From NCBI GenBank assembly GCA_035772785.1, contig JAOCPU010000108.1:1-28742 (forward strand): a stretch of 28,742 bases of DNA, given 5' to 3'. Shown here piece by piece: positions 21,370-28,742 of the stretch (the stretch's first letter is position 1; every line of letters begins with the position of its first letter). Position numbers and translations under genes: made by a program. Source of the DNA: Phlebiopsis flavidoalba (lineage: Eukaryota > Basidiomycota > Agaricomycetes > Polyporales > Phanerochaetaceae). The notes under the pieces are model-generated. The model did not search any database. It worked only from the letters and a program-made list of their open reading frames with translations, and was not told where the DNA came from.

Positions 21370-23233
21370 GGGTGATGCGTTAGTGAAAGACTCCTAGCAA
21401 GATAAGGAACGGGTCTCCGACAGTAGCAAAGACAAACGAACTAACCCCTCCGCGCGTCTACACAACCGACGCACTGGTTGTGCACCGACGCTCATCACCG
21501 TGCATGTTAGGAGACACAAGACTTAATACATCGAGATCCTATTCACCTCAAGGTAACGCTCAATTGCACTCGTTTACCGCAATGTTAGTGCGCAATTCTA
21601 TTTACAATGGCGTGCTCAGAGCCCGACTCGATTCACATCCCCGAGTTGAGTGAGCCGTCGTGATAGATACCCATCAAGTGCATCCCTAGTCAATGCGATT
21701 TGTATGCCCCACGCACTTTCGGGCATCGTTGCATTTCAGGGCGAACGGACCGCTTGTATCCCTCACAGGGCGCGCCAACAACAGCCTCTTTTGAACGGTG
21801 AGTTCATGGCCACTCGCCTGGTCGACCATGTGTCCTTCGAGAGAAGAACTTGAATGTCCTCAGAAAGCGCGTCCGCACAACTTTGACAGCAAGGTTTCAG
21901 ACGTGAATCCCTCTCTTCCGCGACTTGGGCAAGGGCAGGGATGGGCTGACACCGCTCGTCGAATCACGCAGCGTCCATACAACGGAATGCGTAACTTCGG
22001 TAAGTCACCAGCACTCGAACGTTGACACCGCTGCGAGCTGACATGACTTATATAGCCTTGGTGATTGAATGCGCAATGGTAAAAGTCATTTCGCGCATAC
22101 GACTTGCAGTACGCTGATCGTGATGCGACCCAGCGCAACGACTGGGCCTGAGCACCGAACTCGTTCGCATTGTCGACGCCGGTTGAGCTGCCCCTCGGTG
22201 GTCCGTTGCCATGTATCGGCGCGACATGTGCACGCCTCCCCCTTTGTTCATCCATACCAGTGACGCAGCGGGGTGTCCACGTTGGACACATCATGGACAA
22301 CATGTCACCACACGTGGTACTGTTCGACGCACCATGAATCTCGGTCAACGAGGTAAGTCTCCGATGCATCTCGGACAGCGTTGAATACTAACGGTGTATT
22401 GACCATATCCAATGCCACTAGTACGCTTGACACGACGCGGCCCGCCGTAACTGAATTCTAACGTAGTAGTCCCAGTAGTATTAAGTAGTATCGTGCCCCG
22501 GGTGTGCTGTACACGAGACTCCTGTCGTCTCTTTGTGCTGTCCGTCATACAATGTTAGTACTAACTGAGTGAGTTTACTTTTAGCATTGCACAACACCAC
22601 CTAAATGTGATCACGGTGGGCTAATCTCTGTTCTCTAGCCGAGTCGGCGTAGGCGTTGCGTCTGCGCGTGGTGCCTCGTATTCTACTAACTCGTCATATC
22701 AAAGAGGTCGCACAATGGCCGCGTCACATAAAACACTTTGTGCCGCGACGTTAGGTAGTGTGGAAGTCAGCTATTTTGAGATCTGTGGTCATTTCGACGG
22801 GTGCGAGCATACTCACATCCTTGAAGTGTTTGCGACGCAATCGAGAAGACATTCACAACGGAAGTTGATGTGCTGCTCCCGCACCGTCAACACTTTCCCT
22901 GCGCGGTCACGAACTACTAGTACGCAGTGTTCTCGCGCATTCAGGCTCTGTGTTCATGCTCAAACCTCGCATACTACGCGACAAAGGGGTACGGCGACGA
23001 CGATCGTAGTACAACCCTGACAATGTTGTGCACAATGCGCCGTGCCGTCTCGTGCTCTTCGTTATAACATGGTCATTACAATCTCTTGAATACCCAATAG
23101 TAGTCAGTTCACCGTACACCAATAGTATACTATATACACCACACTTAAAGGTTCAGATGGCTGATACATGTTTCAAGAACGGAGATTTATTGGGTACGCC
23201 ACAACAATAACATGGTTTTCCACAGAATGAGTC
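21370..23233. other. 1.9-kb spacer with no recognised gene
   Basis: This is the interior of the large element between the KDZ start codon and the end of the viroplasmin-like gene. Open frames of 60-170 codons occur on both strands (for example 21860-22369 minus and 22715-23020 plus). None shows a motif I know, and none has a convincing exon structure. A short run of AGTAGT-type words lies at about 22465-22490. I specifically looked for the 2-oxoglutarate/iron dioxygenase (TET/JBP) genes known to travel with some KDZ elements and saw none. Confidence 0.4.
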
Positions 23234-24274
23234 TCAGTGCATATAAACAACCTGGACGCGACCAGCCTGCTCCTCCTTGAGGAACAGCGACACGTGGCAG
23301 CCCGCTTTCGTCTTGTACTTCTTGTGTGCATTACCCGGGCACACCATTCACGTGGTACTTGGCGTGCATCCTGTGTGCATGCAGATTAGTACTTTGTAGA
23401 GAACACGCACGATGGAATACTTAACCATTCCTTGAAAATGCCAATGCGCGTGCCGCAGGAGACCACATGCCAACCATCTTTGTGGCTTGGGTCATCACTG
23501 TCCGAGACGTACTCATCGTCGCCGCATTGTTTACACCCATTATCGTCTACAACTAATAAACACAACAATCAAGTACTACGAACAAGAATCATACTCACAC
23601 AGGCCAAACGTGGTGGAAATGTCTTCAGGTATAGAAGCACGAGGTGACGATCTGCGGCCTCGATCCGTCGACGGCGACGGCGACTGACACGGCGCCCTGT
23701 TGGCGGCGCTAGGTTGACGCTCTTTGGCCACGGGGCGACGACCCATTGTCCACTTCGGAGGATAACGGAGGCGTCAGGGTGTTGGTTCTAGAGGAAACAC
23801 TTTGTGAGGTCGAAGCGAAGCGGGGGTCAACGACCGGCGCGGCGTCGGGGGTAGCGTACGAGAAGGACGAGGTGCTGTTTGTGGTGCGCGAGGGGGGACC
23901 GCAGGCGATGGCGAGCGGGGCGGAGTAACTAATGTACGGTCAGAAGAAACGGAACGAACGGGCTGATCCATTCGGGCGAGGCGGAGGTGGGAGTGCGTGA
24001 AAGACAAGGCTTGAACGGCTGATGTGCCGGGAGTGAGGACGTGGCGATGAGTGGACGGGCGAGCTAGCAGGGGTACGAGCTTGGTGAGAGGCCTTGTGTG
24101 TGCCGTGACCGTCGTCGTTTCGAAGGGAGAGGGCGACGAGGGCGTCCGTAAGGTCTACGACAGTCAGCAACGGTCTGACTTCCAGCATGGGGAGCATACG
24201 TACCACGACGATCGCCGTCTAGGGCCGAGGGCATTGTTGGGAGGAGGGTTTGGGGGGAGGTCGAGCTGAACCAT
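23234..24274 (-). CDS. Viroplasmin / RNase H1 N-terminal-like domain protein
   Basis: The C-terminal exons read GWHVVSCGTRIGIFKEW, then YHVNGVPGNAHKKYKT. This is the pattern of the small domain that binds RNA:DNA hybrids or dsRNA in RNase H1 and occurs in caulimovirus viroplasmin. I see no RNase H catalytic domain. An acidic stretch (CGDDEYVSDSDD) precedes it. Clear exons are 23599-23746, 23426-23546 and 23234-23370 with canonical introns (GTGAGT...GTAG and GTTAAGT...ACAG). A one-base shift in the CCCGGG at about 23333-23338 is needed to enter NAHKKYKT. The N-terminal part up to the ATG at 24274 is Pro/Ser/Thr-rich with low complexity, and its frame is not resolved. The shortest model starts at the ATG at 23746. 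It is probably a passenger gene of the KDZ element. Confidence 0.55.
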
Positions 24275-24465
24275 CTGAAGGTGGAGGTAGAGGGAAAGAG
24301 ATGGGTTGTGTCGTCTAAAAGCGAGCCGGGTCAATCTTAAATAGGAAGCGGGGGACAGATTCGTCGCAGCGGAGGCTGAAATACAAACTTGGCTACCAGT
24401 CGCTCGAACCATTCAGTCCCGTTCGTTCCCGTCAAACGCCCATTTTTGAAGGGTCTCGGCACTGT
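24275..24465. promoter_or_regulatory. Divergent promoter between the two passenger genes
   Basis: On the minus strand a TATTTAAG box (24343-24336) lies 69 nt upstream of the ATG at 24274, followed by a CT-rich leader. The spacing is almost the same as for the hAT gene (68 nt). On the plus strand the same block reads CTTAAATA, upstream of the candidate starts at 24389 and 24466 of the other gene. The interval is short enough that one core probably drives both genes. Confidence 0.5.
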
Positions 24466-27400
24466 GTGGGACCATCTCCTCGCTTGGTGGCTCGTGGGTC
24501 ACACGCGACCGCCCCGTCGAAGACCCCGTCGCATGCCCCGTCGGTCGCCACGCAACATTTCCCGAGTCAAGCCTCGTCTTCAGCGTCGTCTCAGCTGCCC
24601 TCATCGCCCACGCCCTTGTCTTTCTCGTCGCCTGTCTCGTTCTTGACTCCTCGCTGTCCATTGGCATGCCGAAGGTGAAATGGACATCTCCGGCCCAGGG
24701 AGCACTGGCTGAAGCAGCAAATCCCGGATTTCCTGAACAACCAATCCGAACGCTCCCTGGACGTAACGTTTTATCCGCCGGTCTATGAGCAATTCTTCGC
24801 CAAGTGGCAGATCCCAGATTTGACAGCTGACGAGGTGGACAAGCATGATGGCGACCCGCGAGGCTGCGAAGCAGGCCAAATATGAGATCTATCGAAAGGT
24901 TAGATCAATCAGCCAGGTGTCCGCGTAACGAGTAACTTACAGCAGGTCCCAGCGAGTGTATTATTGGTTTCTTCAACCATACCCGCGGCGCTGCGAAAGG
25001 GTGGCGGCGTCATCAAGCGAAATGCCAAGTTGTTGAACATATTCAAAGGCGCGCCGCGCAGGATGCAGCCTTACCAAGCATACCTAAAGCTGTATAAGAA
25101 GAAGGTTCTTCCAACAATCAACGAGGAGTACGACGCGTACCTGGCTGAACTAGACGAGGACGAAGAGGCGATCGGCGAGTTCAAATTTCGGAACGCCCGG
25201 GCGAAGGAGATGATGTGGTGAAAGAGAAAACCTGAAGTCCACGCCAGGATCGACGAGTATCTCAAAGGTCGAGATGTGGGCGACGTCGATAGTGATGGGG
25301 AGGAGCTGGGACTTGACGAGGAGCTTCGAAAGGGCCGGAAGGACGCTAAGAAGAAGGTAAACTCCCAAATCAGGTATGTGGTCTCGTTGTAATCTTGCTG
25401 GCAAGTACTCACCCGTTCACAGAGCCATTGAATCGCTTGGAGGCACTATGCAACTCGTTCTCGCGAACATCGAACGCGAAACCGGCTACAAAGGGAGCAT
25501 CCTCCTTGGTGGAAGGAACCCAGGAACAGGTTCGGCTGTGTACAATGTTTGTGAGCATTACAGTTCCAATCCGAAGGATGACTCTCCTTCTCATCCGCTG
25601 GATCTTCGTAGTGTGCATTCCGGCCATAAACAAGCAAGGAAAACGGGTAACACGTGGCCGAAGGCCCATCGAAAGTGGAAGCGACATGTCGAGGAACCTT
25701 TCGAGAGGTTCATCAAATCGGCGTGTGGAGGTGAGCGTGGCGGGGATCTACTCATAGTCAAGACTCACTATCGCCTAGACAAACCTCGAGCGTTGACACG
25801 AAGACGTCTCCGAGCCCGAGGTTCAGCGCGACGACGGGTCCACCACCAAGAGGGGAGAGGCTTGGGAGGCTGTGGATGTCGAAGATGAGTAGCTTTGCAA
25901 GCGAGAGCGAGGCGTTTGACGAGGATTCCGACGAAGAGACCCAAGCTGCTCTCACCCTTACGCTGCGCGTCGACGCGCTCTCGGTCGGAGCTGCGCGCAG
26001 CTGGCGGTGCTGCGTGGCGCTGGGTGCAAGGTCCGCGTCGGGAAGTCCGCCGAGGTGCGCTTCCATCAGCCCACACACCTCACGCAGTGCGCGCATCTCG
26101 GTCATCCCCCGTTTCTTCACCCCCACCGCTCGGACTCCGTGCGACCACAAGGAAGGCGCAAACCCAACGACGACAGCGAGTTCCATGACGACAGCGACTC
26201 CGGAAACGATAGCCACGGTCAGGACAACAACCCCGTCCCCGGGTAGCCGCCATGCCATGCGAAGGATCTTGACGTTCGACAAGTCGACAAGTAGCGACGA
26301 CGCTAGCGAGGCCGGCGTACGAGTCAGTCGTCCTCGAGCGAAGAGGAGAAGAAGACCGGTTGGAACCGCAAGAGAGCTCGACCTCGCGGACTGGGGGGAA
26401 AGCGATCGCGAAGTCGAATATAGAGTACAACCGACAGCTTTGGTTTCGCGGATATGGAGCCGAACGCCTAGCGAAGGCCACAACTTGCAAGAGGCCAAAA
26501 AACGCAGAGCAGCAGAGGCTGAACGAGAGGTGGAGGCCTGTGTCGGTGAAGGCAGAGGCCCGCTCGCCATGTGCACATCGAAGGGCTGAAATACAGTAAT
26601 CTTAAACGGACGCGACGCAAGGCCCAGTGAGAAGGCAGCGGACCAAAGAGAAGCGGACGAGCAAAGACGGTGGCGTCGAGAGAGAAGGCCCAATCCAAGG
26701 AAAGGGAGAGGGCTCTGGCTCCATCGGCGAGCAGCGTCGTCGCCGCCTGCCAAAGAACTCTGCCAGGCCACGTCAGCTCTGCGCGTTTGGTCGTCTGGCT
26801 CACCGGTCTCGTCACACAGGACAACAGGATTCGGCGATGAGCTTCCTCAAAAGCTCTACTAGCCTTTGCCCACACTCGCGAGCGCGAAGGGGTTTCCACC
26901 CACTGCAGGCACCTCTGCGACGAAGCGCAAAGCCTGGTACACACCATGGAGTCCTCGTCGCCACCGTGAGGCCCCATTCAGCCGGCACCCATCACCCCAT
27001 CGCACCCCATCGCAGAGCGTTCCGTGTCGAGACACAGGCAACGCTGACGCTGCCGAAAACTCCCCGATATGGACGACCTTCCCGGCTACATACAGAATGC
27101 CCTCGAGTACTTTACAGGTCGAGGTCACTCAAGACGAGCGGAGTGTGTGGTGGCTCTCCTCGTCTCTGCGTGGATCACCGTACGAGCAGGCGCTGGGGTT
27201 GCCCCCCCGCGCCTGACGGTAGGGTACGCTCTTCGTCTTTGTGTCACCGTGCCCTACTGACCATTGATGAACACACTACAGGACAAGGAAAAAATAGTGT
27301 TGTCCGCTCAGAACCGCCCCAAGGAGGTCAAGACGTGGATCGCAGATCGCCGCTCTTACGAGCGCGCATGCCCTGCCCTGCCTCAGCGCTTCTCAAGTTT

Positions 27401-27763
27401 TTAAAGCCGTTTGCGGCTAGCTGGAAGAAGTGGTGGTGGACTGTGCAGCCTGAGTGGCGAGACACCCAGGTTAGCAGCTGGCCTCGGGCCGCTCGTGGGC
27501 CGATTCCCAAGGGCGCTAGCTGGGCTTAGATACCCTTTCAATAGGTGGCTCTAATGGCATCTTCCTCGTCTTGATGGCCTTGTCCTGGTGGGTGGGTACA
27601 CAGGGTGCAACAGGATGACTGCTTCGAGGCTGTGGCTGACATGGGCCAATGGGCATTAAGGAAGATGACAGTGGCCTCTTCTGCGCCATCTGCTGATGTT
27701 GCTTCTGCATCTAAGAAGAAGCTGTCTCCAGATGGATTGTCCAAGGAGAAGGTTGCTGCTTGA
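24466..27763 (+). pseudogene. Large Agaricomycete-specific protein of unknown function, frame-disrupted
   Basis: Three parts follow each other. The N-terminal part (about 24667-25560) has KVKWTSPAQ, HWLKQQIPDFLNNQ, RMQPYQAYLKLYKKKVLPTI and ETGYKGSILLGGRNPGTG. The middle (about 25790-26870) is charged and disordered with DEDSDEET-type stretches. The C-terminal part (about 27069-27763) has DLPGYIQNALEYF, RPKEVKTWIADRR and AASWKKWWWTVQPEWRDTQ. From memory, these belong to one multi-copy hypothetical protein family of Agaricomycetes. Its N-terminal part may be a DNA-binding, homeodomain-like fold. The name and function are unknown to me. Frames switch repeatedly (for example near 24700, 24860 and 24985). 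Introns are plausible at about 24899-24945, 25373-25422 and 25731-25796. The frame ends with TGA at 27761-27763. The start could be 24389 or 24466. Confidence 0.55.
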
Positions 27764-28204
27764 AAGCAATGCTCAGCTGTTTCATTTGATGTTGACCTCA
27801 TCCCAGTTATTTCATGCTCACTCTCTTTCTATGCCTTCTCTCTTTTCTCTCACACTTTATGGCTCATATAGAAATAATTACCACATCTACATTATTGATT
27901 AATGTGTACTAAAAGATTTATTCTAATCAATCTGAGTAATTTTGACAATTGCTAGCTATACTTGAATATCAAACTAGTGAGTTGTAGTGTGTGATATAAT
28001 GTTGAAAATGAGGGCTATATTAAACACCATCATGATTACTACTTATAATCTAGATAGGTATACATTTATACTATAGCTATACTTTGGAATAACATATCAG
28101 TATATAATATACCACTGAAGCATATGTTAAAAATTTGTTAATATCTTTAATATGCTAAATATTCTGGACTATAGTGTGAATCTGCTAAATATTCTGAACT
28201 GTAT
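27764..28204. other. AT-rich 3' flank grading into degenerate satellite
   Basis: After the stop of the large gene the sequence becomes strongly AT-rich. From about 28000 it shows eroded pieces of the satellite (CTAAATATTCTGGACTATAGTG and similar). No gene is visible. It mirrors the left side, where the array lies just beyond the KDZ stop codon. Confidence 0.6.
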
Positions 28205-28742
28205 GTTTTATAAGTTTAGCAACATTATGGACCAGATTTTCAATATGCTAATAACATTCTAGACCATAGTGTTGATTAGTTAAACATTTTAGACCAGATG
28301 TTTATAGCTCCAATGACATTATAGACCGCATTTTCAATATTCTAATGACATCCCCAGACCATAATGTTGACCAGTTAAACATTTCCAGACCAGATGTTCA
28401 TAGCTCTGATGACATTATAGACCGCATTTTTATAATGCTAATAACATCCTAGGCCATGATGATTTGATCAGTTAAACATTTCAGACCAGATGTTCATAGC
28501 ATTTATAACATTATAGACCGCATTTTCATAATGCTAATAACATCCTAGGCCATGATGTTGATCAGTTAAACATTTCAGACCAGATGTACATATCTCTGAT
28601 GACATTATAAGACCGCATTTTTATAATGCTAATAACATCCTAGGCCATGATGTTGATCAGTTAAACATTTCAGACCAGATGTTCATAGCACTTATAACAT
28701 TATAGACCGCATTTTCATAATGCTAATAACATCCTAGGCCAT
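28205..28742 (-). repeat. Right satellite array, inverted relative to the left array
   Basis: The same ~94-bp unit occurs here as its reverse complement (for example AGACCAGATGTTCATAGC, CATAGACCGCATTTTC-like words and CCTAGGCCATGATGTTGATC). About five to six units are visible before the window ends. The inner units (about 28310-28400) resemble the GGGATGTCATTAGAAT block. The outer ones resemble the CCTAGGATGTTATTAGCATT block. This is the same inside-to-outside order as in the left array. Confidence 0.93.

Larger units (their letters stand above)
15527..28742. mobile_element. Large KDZ transposon with inverted satellite arrays (right end missing)
   Basis: The unit is delimited on the left by a ~1.8-kb satellite array and on the right by the same satellite in reverse complement, which runs off the window. 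Inside are a KDZ transposase (minus), a viroplasmin-like-domain gene (minus) and an Agaricomycete-specific large gene (plus). The two outer genes are transcribed toward the arrays. KDZ transposons are a known class in Agaricomycetes. That the inverted arrays are its terminal inverted repeats is my inference. Neither terminus nor target duplication could be confirmed, because the right end is outside the window. Confidence 0.6.

Noticed and set aside
21860..22369. 169-codon minus-strand open frame in the element's spacer
   Set aside because: There is no recognisable motif, no promoter-like sequence, and overlapping frames of similar quality lie on both strands. It is probably chance.
25758..26771. 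Longest open frame in the window (337 codons, minus strand)
   Set aside because: It lies antisense to the GC-rich charged middle of the plus-strand large gene. It has no motif, and its Ser/Leu/Ala/Arg-rich composition is that of a shadow frame.
21370..27763. TET/JBP-type dioxygenase expected as KDZ cargo
   Set aside because: I searched by eye for the HxD...H...R pattern and surrounding sequence in the element and found nothing convincing.

Overview
The window looks like a transposon-packed stretch of a basidiomycete nuclear genome, most likely a mushroom-forming Agaricomycete. The reasons are short (about 50-80 nt) GT-AG introns with CTAAC/CTAAT-like branch sites, and a gene set typical of that group: a Plavaka (CACTA-like) transposase, a KDZ transposase with an N-terminal cysteine cluster, a hAT transposase and a DUF6532-type protein. 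I recognise no housekeeping gene. All names come from recognising motifs by eye; no database search was run.

Layout. 1-310: a cluster of the 10-bp palindrome ACCTGCAGGT. 711-3866 (minus): a hAT transposase traceable from the acidic N-terminus through a BED finger to the C-terminal dimerisation motif, with a TATA box upstream. 4069-5544: an unassigned minus-strand open frame, then a small unidentified spliced gene. 5634-6061: a sequence with the layout of a solo LTR, followed by decayed coding pieces to about 6908. 6909-9070: mostly unassigned, with one candidate spliced remnant. 9070-12775 (minus): a Plavaka transposase from its C2H2 finger to its C-terminal region. 13065-15400 (plus, head to head with Plavaka): a nine-exon DUF6532-type gene.

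From about 15527 to past the window end is the most interesting unit. Two arrays of a ~94-bp satellite lie in inverted orientation, about 15.5-17.3 kb and 28.2 kb to the edge. Between them are a KDZ transposase (17418-21369, minus), a small gene with a viroplasmin / RNase H1 N-terminal-like domain (23234-24274, minus), and a large gene of an uncharacterised Agaricomycete family (24466-27763, plus). The last two share a short divergent promoter. KDZ and the large gene both run outward toward the arrays. I read this as a >13-kb KDZ transposon with satellite-built inverted ends and two passenger genes. The right terminus lies outside the window.

A general feature is that the recognisable proteins hop between frames through many apparent single-base indels, while motifs and splice sites survive. 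This may be decay after transposition, or uncorrected long-read error. It decides whether these genes are dead or only look dead.
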